From: Nemopilema nomurai
Taxonomy: Eukaryota > Cnidaria > Scyphozoa > Rhizostomeae > Rhizostomatidae
Assembly (NCBI GenBank): GCA_003864495.1
Contig: ML133456.1
Span: 1,675,255 to 1,739,254, forward strand
DNA length: 64,000 nucleotides
Reading direction: 5' to 3'
Below the pieces are notes generated by a model. It saw only the letters and a list, made by a program, of their open reading frames with translations. It searched no databases and had not been told where the DNA came from. Within the stretch, counting starts at the first letter, position 1, and each line of letters opens with the position of its first letter. This document shows, one piece after another, positions 25,101 to 37,000 of the stretch. A program made the position numbers and the translations under genes.

Positions 25101-28070
25101 CAAGGAATGCATGCAAGCAGAAGGTGTGTGCTAACTTTATTGATGCTTATTGATGAAGTCCATCGCAATAGGCCTAAAGAAAGATGGCTGATTGAGGCAG
25201 CTTTTTCGTAACGATAAGTCTGCTGCCCTCAGAGCCGGTCACTTATGTACACCCTTTGTCTCGCCTCTTGAAAGAGGTGTGTTGGGCTTTGGCTCCCCTT
25301 TCATCGGCGTTCAGGCGGGAAAATCTCCCCGAATTGGTTTCTGCAGACACGCGAGCCGCTTCTTCGTTGGGACCATTTGTTTTGGCAGACACGTACGAAA
25401 ACAACAAATCCAAGCAGGCCTCAAGCGAATATTGTTGCGATTAGCAGCAGTACCCATCGATTGTTATGATAACAGTGGCATGTTACCAGGCGCAAAACCT
25501 CGATTTTTTGTCATGCAGGATGCCGGTTGGGGGCAGATTTGTCACAGTGGGGTGATAAGATTTGTCAGAATGGAGGCGTCAGAGTTGTCAGAACAGGGTC
25601 GTCAGATTTGTCACAACGGGCCCTAAAGCGTCTCTCTGCACTCCCAGTTCCAATAAAGCGTGTAGTTCTTCTACGTGCCTTCCCCAAACAGCCAGGTAAA
25701 CCTCTCTGGGGTCACAGAATGGTTGCATGTTTTTGGCTCGTTATGATTTGATAAGGGAAAATGAAGCTGCTGTTGGTGATATTGCTGTTGTTTGCATTTT
25801 TGGAAGGGTGGCTCAAGTGCTCCCTTGTGGGTGTCAACATCTACGTGATATTGTCATGGATCATGTGATGGGCATGGACAGGTGAAAATAGTTTAGTCAT
25901 GAGTGAAGGATCGCGGCTTTTGATGAAGCAACTGTGCATTGCGAACAGCGTCATAAACATAACTATAATAATCATAAAGATTGTTATAACGTTCGAAGGC
26001 CAATACAGTTGTGATAATGATAATCATGCGTGTTTTCTGGACTTAAACTATTTCTAAAACTCCATTATTTTGCTAAATATATCGCAAGTGTACAATTATA
26101 TTCTTCATCCCGCAAACTGCATGAAATCATGATGTAATCATGCAAACTGTCAATGGCCATTGCATTCCTTCTCATCCAGTACACCGCTATAAAGGGAACA
26201 TACTGCAGTTTTGCCTGGTGGGGCAGCCCCCTGGTTCCGACGGGCGTGTGCACTACAACTGTCGTTTGACAACTCATAAATAGGCAGAGCTTGTTAGAAC
26301 GGCGGAAAGTATATTCAACACTTAGCATTTTTCATTAGTCTGTTTATATTTTTTAATAAACACAATAACTACCACAAACCTCTACCCAAAGCCATAATTA
26401 CTGCTCGTATTTATCCAGTACACACCCTGCTGTATCCGCCCCTATTCTTATCTTTTGAACGGTTTTTGTTAACAAGTATCAGATATTAAATGTATCAGCC
26501 TTTTGGGTACCGCGAAGGAAGAGATCTGCACTTGGCCGGATCACATCTGTTACCGCCATCCGGGCGTTATCGAATCCTTGCTTTAATCTGGAAGTCTAAC
26601 AAGTCCCAGGCAATGCAGCTGATTTTTCCGTATCTTTAGTGCTTTTGCCGTCTTAAGGAAGTTGGGAGAGATTAACCGCCTTAAAATAAGACTCCTTACC
26701 ACATCGTAATGGCGGACTTTCCTTGCACCGGAAGCCTCACAACACCAACATATAGGTGACTGTCCTGGGGTGCTTAGGCCCTCTTTGTCCATCCTTTGTG
26801 ATAAGTACATTCCTGTAGAATTAATACTTCATTTATAATAAGATGAAGATTCAAAATATCTGCAATGTTACTCTAAGCGTCCATGGTAGTAGAAATTGTA
26901 TCAGACTTAATAGAGAGAGAGGGGACCCACCATTTTGCTATTAAAAACCAACATGCAGGAGATCAAATTTCTAAACCCTGAATGGTCGTTTTGTTTTGAG
27001 TTCTCATTTGCTAACACAGATACAAAACTGATATCCTTCTATCTCACTACCAAAGTGGAGCATTAAATATTTATTTCCACTATCTTTTTTATTTGATGAT
27101 ATAAATATTAACAGTCTTTCAAAGGATAAACAAACTCTACTACAAATAGACTCTTGCAGGTAATTAAAGCCTTATGGAGTTGTTTTGGTGCCGCAATTTG
27201 CCTAGAGACTCCATAGTTAGCCAGACTTATTGTCTGGGCGATGAAGGTATCAGTTCTTCGAATGTACGTGTCATCAATTAGAAGAGCAGTCCCGGTATTG
27301 TAGATCGTGGGAGCATTCCATTGAACTGGAGCACAGAGCAATCTTAACTGGTTTGCCCCATCGCCACTGTTCTTATGATTGAGCCAGAGCCAGCTGTAGT
27401 TGTTCCAAACAGCATGAGATCCCAGGTATACTTAGAAAATCTCTAATATATATCAAATCAACAAATCAACAAAGTTCTTATGAAGTGCACGCTTCCTATG
27501 ATTTGCTAAGTTAAAGGTTGGTATAGGAGTCATGTTTCATTTTCTTGGTCGGTCTCATCGTTGCAAGCGTGTGCCTTTAAATACGGCCCAAGATGACGAT
27601 TAGTAGTCATTTATTTTTTTGGGGTCCATAAATGATGTTTGGCTGGGTTGTAAAGTAGATGAAACTATTGCTTATGACTCTGTTATCATAATACGACAGT
27701 TTCCAGGCAGATAAAGCATTGAACGTTAGTTTTTTACGTCATTTTCACTTAGTGACTAGTGAACTGAAAAATTTTGTTGTATAAAGATTGAAAGAACTAA
27801 GGAACACGCGAGTTCCGTATTTTGGTTTTGTTTATGACACTTTGTATTCCAGAGTTATTAATAATTTCTCTGACTTTGTCCATAAAGAATCATCTTTATA
27901 GCTGCATTTGTTTCCTTTGGAAAAATTTGCCGAAGATTTAAAATTAAAAGAGTGCCATCCAAAAAACCATAGCCCAGCTTCAGGAGCCCTTGTAAGCGTT
28001 ACATTAAAGTAAGAAGTGAATCATTACTGCGATTTTAAGGGTCATTTAACAAGGTGGCGCTAATAGTACA
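22142..28070. other. Long gene-poor stretch, intron 1 or 5' flank of SNX paralogue 1
   Basis: No supported exon. Small features: an ATTT tract at 23163-23180; AT-rich simple sequence at 24030-24075; a GC-richer patch 25190-25760 with the 23-bp tandem repeat described separately. Open frames in that patch (25192-25626 and an overlapping one) show no similarity and no splice support. Confidence 0.4.
25535..25622 (+). repeat. Four-copy 23-bp tandem repeat
   Basis: Units start at 25535, 25558, 25581 and 25604, each close to AGATTTGTCAGAA followed by a G-rich half. The copies are diverged, so the array is old. It sits in a GC-richer patch. Confidence 0.8.
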
Positions 28071-31000
28071 ATGTCATACTTGGATCTACGCACAACAGCA
28101 ATTTCGCAGTTTATAATGCTTGGAACATTTGTGGATGAACACATCAGTGACAATGATTTCGAGGTATGCGTTAGTTTAAATTGATAGAAATGTTGGCCCT
28201 AATACCTTTAGTAGTTGAAATATCTTAATATCTATTGATAGGTGCATCACTTCCTTGACCCTGTATGAGTTGTAACGAAATACTTCTTATGAGGTCAATA
28301 CTGGGTGAAATGCCCGTATGTCTTCAGGTATTCTTCTGCGCAATTCGCTTTTGAGGCGACGTTTTCCCAGCTTCTGTCAGTGAGAAAGGCTTGTCATTGA
28401 CTGAGGATCAATGTGATGTAAGCAACAGTCTCCACGAATGTTTACAGGGGTGATTTCAAACGGGAGCAGGGTGGTGCTGCCGGTGAAATGGGCGAAGTGC
28501 CCATGCTCCTAGGTGCTTAAAAAGCGGGGGGCCGAATGACCGGGGTGTTGCTCATTGTATCCTTTTGGTGTTAGCTAGCTATGATTCCTTGAAATCAGAT
28601 TGAATTCGATCATTTTGTGTAGCTTTAGTTGGTAGAATAGTTTCACACGCAAGTTGTTGATGCAGAATGCAAAGGGGGCTCAACCCCCCTGCACAAAATC
28701 ATCTTTTTCTGTGAGCAAGGTAAGATATACACGGTTTGTTGACGAGTAGACATTTAATGGAAGTAACTGATTTCGAATGCAGTTGACAAGTAAATTGTTC
28801 CATTGTTCTCTGCGTGAAGCGTACAATAAAATGCAATTTGAGCACACAAGTAATACCATAAATATGGTTTTCCGGCGCCGATGAATGTTTGTTTACAAAA
28901 TGCGTCACGCAAGTTTATTTTCTTTGCGATTGTCATCGAAGTGTGGGAATCAGTTGAACGAGGCCTCGAGTCGCCGTGACCTTGGTTGACAAAAATAAGG
29001 AACATGGAAGAGAACCAACGCACGATGCCTTTAATGCAATCATGACAATTTTGCAATGCAGCCTTTGGGTAGGACAAGGGATATTTGCCAATGATTTTCA
29101 AGGCTGATAGCTGAGTTGAGATTCGTGGCTGAGGCGAGCCCGAAAGTGGCCCCGGATGGGTCGTAGTTTTCTTGAACGCCAGTGGTCTCGTGGCGAGGTA
29201 GGTGAAGTCTGCTATCTCAGCCGAATCTTGCGGCGAAGCTTGTTACCGGCCGTCTTGTCATATACACCTTTTTTTATAAGAAACCTATCTCGGGTCCTAG
29301 TACTAAAAGTTTCTTTATTTTTCACTAGTTTCTAGTACTTCCGTTGGTAACTGTTAAAAAGCCATTGCCATAGAATGATAATGTTACGATTCAAAAGGCT
29401 CTGTGGTTTCCATGGCAGCCGAATCCAACCCTTGTTCCACAGGTCCTGCCAGAGGCCATTGAGAACAGAAAGCAGAATGCACTCAACATTCTCAAGGCTT
29501 CATGACGTCATTAATATATGATTGTTGCTGTTGTTGTTGTTGTGTGTACAAGGACGAATCTTTCCTAGTGGCCACTTTCCGCTTGAGTCGTGCCCCTTCT
29601 GCCTTTCCACTGACTTGACTCTTCCTTCGATGACGCCTCAAAACACGGGCTTCATTCTTAATTTTAACGCTTTGCGCCCTGTGACTTTCCATGGGAATTA
29701 GATTGCAGGTAAATTATAAGTGTAGATGGTAGAGGGGACCGCGTTTTGGACAATTGATTCTGCAAACTAATCTAATTGTTGTTTAAACTTGTGGCAATTA
29801 GGTTTATATTGATATATCCAAAGGTGGAGTTTGAGGCCTCGTTGGTTGCGCAGGAATCCATTTTTGGTTGTTCTAGGTGTAACCTGAAATTCCTTTGATA
29901 TCCACCAAAACACGTGTTGTAACTTGATTACAGGGGTCCTTTATGGAATGTATTCCTGGAATTTTTTTCGATAGATGTGGAATTGATATCCACTTTAAAG
30001 ATAAACAGCAGACTTAGACGCGCTTATATGGTCTACTACATTCAAACAGGAAACCTGAATGAAATGGAACTTTCGCCCAATTCGAACTGTTTAACTGTTT
30101 GAATTTCTTTCTTGTGTCCTGAAAGCGTAAATTTTAACAGATGTAATGATTTCATAAGTTGGACCTGTCATCTGGACAGGAAGCTCGTAATCCATGCAAA
30201 GACACCTTAAAAACTTTCTACAATAAAAGCTCAATCAAGGATTGCCCCTGGTCAACGTAGGTAGAAAATGCAGATAGCGAGATTCTTAATACTACCTGTT
30301 TTGATAATTAGTAATGTATCAGTTTTGTAATGCCTTTGGGGGTAAATTTGTTCTGGTGGTGAAAGGAGATCAATAACCCTGCCGCAGTCAGTTTACTTTA
30401 GGCATAATCTAAATTCGCGAAAGGTTTTGCTTGCGAAATTACATAAAATTATCGACACGCAAATGTTTCTTCCGTCAAATTGTTTCTTCAATTATTTACG
30501 TTGCTGTTCCTTAATCACTGCAATCTTTAGTCTCTTGGGCTATAGAACCTTTTAAATTGTCACCATGACTGTTAAGGCGAAACAGAGGCTATTGTGAGGA
30601 CGAATAAAGGCGAAGGCGATTCAGAATGGGAAGAAAGACAAAGTGTTAATGAACATAATATTTGATGTTGGAAGTACCGAAAACGAATGCTAGAAAACTG
30701 TGTTTTTCTCCTAACTTTTCTTCAATCGGTAAAGTTTCTTTACGCGAAAAATGCTAGTTTTTCTTGATCCCGAAGGTTTTGTCGCGAAAGTTTATGCCCT
30801 CAATTTTGCGAATTTTTCTTCTCGCGAAACTTTCAGCCGCGAAACTTTCTGCCCCTAGAGTTAAGTTGATTGTCTGAAGTAGGTTGATTATTGGCTTAGA
30901 GGCTGGGTTGAGGTGTAGAAATTTCCTCTCTTTATTTTGTGACGTCAAGCACTGATAGCGTTGTAATTGCCTGATGACTCATTCAAAGCTTGCGCGAAGA

Positions 31001-34000
31001 AACGTCTCCGTGACGATGCCCTGATCTTGTTTTGATTTTGGTTTAATCTTAATCTTTTCTCCACAGACGTTTGTTCAAATCGAGGTCAGGAATCCGAGGA
31101 CTCACATCAGCAGAGAGAAAGCCCTGTACACGGACTATGAAGTGGTTGTCAAGGTGATTAAATAGCTAATCTTCTATTTGTGCTCTTTTCTTTTTCTTCC
31201 CAATAGACTTGAAGCGAGCCATGGAAACAGAAGCCGCACTTGCTTCTGAAGGCGGTCTTCTTCGGTCATTATATACAAAAAAATATAATGTACACTCTTT
31301 TATTTCAATGCCTAGCTATTCGTGTTTTATGCCAGTTGGTGAATTTGGCATTGATGTTGATAAGAGACAGTGATTTTCGGACAGGACGGCATATGACTTT
31401 GGAATGTCTTTACGATTCAAAAGATGTCGCTCTTTAAACTGAACTATCATAAATTATGCATTGTTCTGCTAGCTAAGCCTCCGTATCCCTAACAGCCTAA
31501 AGCGTTAGCCTCTGGGAATGTGGCAATCCTTATATTTTGTTTCCGCAACGGGGACATTTTTCGAATACATTTAGCATTTAGTGAGGAAATATTTTAACCA
31601 AAGGCTCAATTTGTTGCCTTCGAAGCTTATATAAACCAGGTTGTTATTCTGAGAATGTAGCCCTAAATCAAGAATCCCCAGGGCACAATTAATCGAGGAG
31701 AAAGAACATATTTGCTAAACCTTGTTTTTCTCCCCTGAACAAATGTTGCCAATGATTTGATCTTCAAATGTGTTTCGATATTTCACTAAGGTGAATTTAT
31801 GCATTGATATTAACTTTCGGCGGATGTGAAAAGGGGGGGGGTGAGATGGACGGGGTTTAGGCGGTTTAGTGCTGTGACGGAATAAGAATTAGGTTGTTTG
31901 GCGGACGAAGAATCTATAGTTTGCTAGGTCTTTGGGCCTAAACAGTTTTTTGGTACATTCATCTTTCTGCAATGATGTACGAGCGGATCAGGTGAATGGC
32001 TGATAAATAGTGTGAAACTACTGTGTGTATGATGGTGAATGATTAAATAAGAGACCCCTATGGTTAAGGGCAATTGAATCTAGGTAGGCAATGATCAATG
32101 TTATTTTAAAGGGGGTTTATTCAATGTGTCACTGCTCTGGCTTGTAGTTAGCCTGCTTGTAAGGTGCATATGGTACCAGACTCCATCTTGCATCAATACT
32201 TGAGCATAATTTGAGATTAATTTTCCGAGCTCAATCAAATTGTTTCAAGATTTCCCATTAAAGTGTAACGTTTTGAGGTCAATTATGGAAAGTGGCATTT
32301 TCAGTGGTTTTTTGAAACCGTTAAATTGACTCATGCGCCATATCTTTGCTATTTTTAAAGAAAGGATTTTCTGGCATGCAACTTTGCTGGTAGTAATATT
32401 TAACCTAACAAAGAGAATAATTTTCCAGTTCCAGTTATTTGGTAATTATTGGTAAGCAAATTGACAATTAATTAATTTTGTTTTTGTACAGATTGTTTAC
32501 AGGAAGGAACCCCAATATCCCAATGCTCCTATTATCCACCATCGTTTGGCATTCTGAATTTTAATCGCGGTTATGATTAATTCATTTTGAGTATCACAGG
32601 CCTATACAGCAGCCTGAAATCCCGATTAACGCAATATTGACATTTCAGTCATTTTTTGTCTTTCCTCTCAATCAATGAGAGTGGAAATATATTTTGCAGA
32701 TGTGACTGCAATAACAGAAGTCGATAAATTTAGATTCGTAGGCCTAAGTATGATGCTTCGGAAAAGTGTCACAGTAAAGGAGCCACCGGCATACGTGGTA
32801 CAGCAACCAGCGACCATTTCATTTTTCTGCAAACAAAAAAACGTGACTTCTTTCAACCTTAACTCATTCCAACCGTAACCTCTCCCAACGGTGACATTTT
32901 CCAACAGTGACTTTGACTTTATATACCCAAGCGTTTCTTTACCATGCACCCTCACGTCTCCTGCTATGTACGTTACGAATTGTTTTAACTGTTTTATTTG
33001 TGTTTTGAATATTTCACTCTTTGATTGATTGCAGCCGTCTTCATTGCTAAGGAGTACTGTCGATTAGGGGGTAAAGTTTGCATTTCAGGGAAGAGACAGG
33101 GAAGATAGTGTCTTTTGTGTCATTGCCGGAGCTGTTCTCTCCTATATTGAAACATCATTGTTTGTCACTTTATTCAGGTATTTTATGATCTGGATTTTTA
33201 AAACGTGTATTCACTTCTTGCTTCTCCTAGACGAATAACATAGCATTTGCGTGTACGGAGTCCACTGTGCGACGTAGATACTCGGAGTTCCAATGGCTGA
33301 GAACGAGGCTAATGACGCATTACAAATGGGTGACGTAAGTACCATTGTACTTCTCTTTGAATGAGTGAATGAATGAGTGCCTGTTGTTCGCATCTTGGTG
33401 CCCGACAGCGCCTGTCTTTCATGTACCTTTCTGGGCGTGAATTTCTGCCATCATTCAAATAACTGACATTTTGATTAGTGTTTTCTGAATTTATTTATGT
33501 AGACACATTATAAATAAAGTGCAATCATATTTGCTACAGCCACAAATTTCTTCTCCTTGACTTGCCTACAGGCTAAATCTTCGCATTTCGCATTTCGTCC
33601 TTGTGACATCTTCGTCCTTGTGACACCTTCGTCCTTGTGACATCTTCGTCCTTGTGACACCTTCGTCCTTGTGGCATCTTCGTCCTTGTGACATCTTCGT
33701 CCTTGTGACATCTTCGTCCTTGTGACATCTTCGCCCTTGTCACTCCTTTGTCCTTGTGACATATTCAACCATGCTTGAGCGCGGTTCCATGCATGACGAC
33801 TTCCATTTTCACAGTTTTTTGTTGAGTACGTTGTCTGGGAAAAAACGCCCCAAGTTGACTGCCAACCCACACGTTGACATAACTATATCGCCGCACCTAA
33901 TTTTTATCTTTTCCTTCATTGTCTTGTCCTGCAACAAGAAATTAACAGTGGGAGTTTTAATCGCATTTAAATTTTTTCGTAAGATTGTTTCCAAGGTTGC

Positions 34001-37000
34001 TAGCATGTGCTATTTGTTACTTTGAATGTTTAGAGAAACAAACTTTTTGAAACAGCTATCGGTTTATGAGAAAAAGAAGATTAAGTAATCAGGAGCTTAA
34101 TTCAGTTGCTATGTGCAACCAGACAACTACCAAACAGTTTCATTTTGTTCGTGCGTCACTTGGTAAATAGTGTTGCTGTTTTGGTTGTGAATCGTTTAGC
34201 TTTCATTTTAACGTGCCAAACATTGACCATATTATGCTCTAATGATCTTTGAGCTGCAAATATCAAGTGTCCAACGGGGGCGTCCAATTTTTGCTCTCTC
34301 ATACAAATCTGAGAAATAAATCATTAATTGAACCGTTGCATTTGACTGCCCCCTGATAGCCAAATGGCTCTGATTGTTAAAGACAGTCGTCATGTTCTCG
34401 AGGATGAAACTCTTCTCTTCACGGCACAAAAGGCTCGAACATAAGGAGGAAAGGGAACTTTTTTGCACGTACATCGGCACTCTATTCAGAGCGTTGAATT
34501 GCTTTGATACCTCAATGCAGCTCTTGCTTTTGCAAGAGCAATTTCGAACGTTTATTGGGTAATAGGATTTTTCCGGTTTCAATCTCCGTACTCTTATAGT
34601 ACTTGAGGTTGAAGGTAGACGATACTTCAGCAAAATATGAGCAAAATATACAACATATTCAAATGTGACTTAGATATCACTGGAATGTTGCTTGCATAAT
34701 AGACTACTTTGGTTGTTTCAATATCAACACATAGATAAGTAAATTTTTGAACAATGTAATTGTTAGTGCTCTTTAACTAGAAGGATGTCATTAATACTCT
34801 CTTTCGAATACATATTTTGTGTCAAAGTTACCATGATTCAAGAAAAAAATAACTGAGTTTTCGAGCAAGAAAAATGCCGGTTTTCATAATGAAAGGGATC
34901 TCTTTTCGTTTAGTTCAATGAGGCAGTATTTGCCTCTTAATTTTTGGCATTGTATGCCGCCAATGCATTTAAAGTCCCAGAATAGACTTTGGAATTTTCC
35001 TTTCTGGACCTTTCCTGCAACCTGGAATTCTGTTTTTGTTCCCAAGCAAATCGAGATTATGGACTTGAGATAAATCCTTTTTTGAGAGGTCTATTTTTGT
35101 TGATCTTTCTTCTTTTCTCGATTTGTCGTTTCTCTCCTGCATTTGCAACCAGTGCAATTTGACAAGATTACAGACTTTCATATCTCATGCACTTTGCTTT
35201 GCTAATCCTCTTTGGCAAACGGAAAGCCCTGTTAAGTCTTTTTTGAGCCTTGGAAGTAATCTGTCTGCAACCTCCTTTGTTGTTCTGAGGCTAGGTTTTT
35301 GCATTTGAAAGACGAAATCGTTTAAACACATGTTCGCACCATCTCCTTCGGAAACAGACCTCAGACTTGTGCATGGATGACTGGGTTTTTCTTATCGTTC
35401 GTTCCTTTATACTCAGCACATTTTTTGCGTTATCCTTCAGTTGTCTACGCGCCCTAGAGCTTTTGCCCAATTTATTGCAAGGCCCACTTACGCAGTGCCC
35501 TCTTCCATGTGTCAATTTTCAGACGCAGCAGAACCCATAGGCCAAGCACCTTAGGTTGCCCCCGTCATCAACGAGATATTGAGTTAGACTGTCAGTATTT
35601 TCCAAATGTTTGTGATCATCCGTTTACATTTCTAGCTGTCCGCCGGAGTTGCCCCCTAAACGACTGTTTGGGAGATTCCAACGGCAGTTTTTGAAACGGA
35701 GACAGCAAGGCCTACAGAAGTTCATTTTGAGGTGGGTTTCGACATTATATTTTGCGCGGACTTCGTAGTTAGAAATGGAATATCGAAAGTGTTGACGCAA
35801 CGAAATACCGATCCTATCTCAGCATGCATGGGCCTAGGCATTGACTTTGACCTGAAGAAACTTTTATCCGTGATGTGTTCATAAGATAAGAATGTTCTAT
35901 ATGTGTCTTTTTTGACGCTATCTACTGGTATGAGAACGTTTGCATTGCGTAGCTTCCGTCTGTTTGGCGGAGGAGGGTTTGATTGCTACATAAGATCAAC
36001 TAGGCCGACAAAATACAGAGCAGTAATTCAGTTCTAAAGTAGGCCCATGATTTATAACTGCAATTAATTTGATATGGCTAAGTGCGCATTTTGAATTCTA
36101 GGATGACTTATCGTAAGAATAGTTCAGGTTTAACTTAGATTTCGTAAGCCAAATGACAAGTTTCTGATAAAAAGTTGGGATCTTCAGACAAAGAAGATTG
36201 TTGGAACTGTTGTCTGTTAAATATGGATGGCCGATTTTTCTTGTGTCAAGTCTAGCTAGGTCAGTTGACATTTTTGATGTCAATTTCAAAGACATTGTCA
36301 CACCTGAGCATCTCAAGGATCACCACCACTGATCTATTCTCAAATCCATTGAGATTTGTTCCCAGTATGTTGGTAAGCACTGTGTTGTTTACCTGATAAC
36401 AACGCCTTTATTAGCGTAAGATGCCGGCCTAATGCGATTTCTCGTCATACACAGGGTAGTGGACGACAACCAGTACTTGTCCGACGTGGCTGTCCACTTG
36501 TTCCTTCAGAGCAGCTTGCCTATTAAGGAGATCGAGCGCTACCTCGACGGCATGGTCAGCGATGGCGACATTCTCGACTCGCTGCAGTCACCCGGCAAGG
36601 GAAAGCGGTCCGGCCTCTCTCGCAGCATGGCCGAGATTCCACACGAAATCGAGACCCATCTTGAACACGACAGTGGATTCTGCTACAGCACAACGAGCTC
36701 TATCAACGACCTTAGTAAGTGTTGGGTGGCAATAGCCTCCAGCCCTCCTTGTTATCTAGTAGCTTTTTACACCAACGGAGTGATCCTCATGCCGTTAATG
36801 GGATCGTGTTCACGTTTGTCAACGACTTGGTGTGGGTACATAACTTCTGTTTTGTATTTTGCTATGCAAATTATGTTTTTCCTCTTATACATCCGTGGCT
36901 TATGGAAAAGATCATCGATAAAAGGTTTCACTGTTTGCTTTCATTGTTTCTTGAGCGCTTTTAGGTATTAGAGCCTTTTCAGTTAAGCTAGCCAAGACTA

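Noticed and set aside
25192..25626. 144-codon plus-strand open frame in a GC-richer patch
   Set aside because: Starts from a non-ATG codon, two frames are open at once, and the end is made of the 23-bp tandem repeat; no similarity recognised.
28480..28560. Small hairpin ATGGGC-gaagt-GCCCAT in SNX intron 1
   Set aside because: A 6-bp perfect stem is expected by chance at this scale and no related copies or conserved context were seen.
29492..29692. Lys/Arg-rich minus-strand frame ending in a poly-Gln tract
   Set aside because: The poly-Gln comes from a TTG microsatellite; there is no partner exon and it is antisense to an SNX intron.
33508..33870. 120-codon minus-strand frame over the 17-bp minisatellite
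   Set aside because: Explained by a stop-free repeat unit; lies in an SNX intron on the opposite strand.
34232..34633. 133-codon minus-strand open frame
   Set aside because: Inside intron 3 of SNX paralogue 1, no recognised similarity, no splice or promoter support.
36715..36971. Continuation of the SNX1 exon 5 frame past the donor
   Set aside because: Open by chance after gtaagt at 36715; the composition changes to hydrophobic random sequence and the gene continues at 37259.
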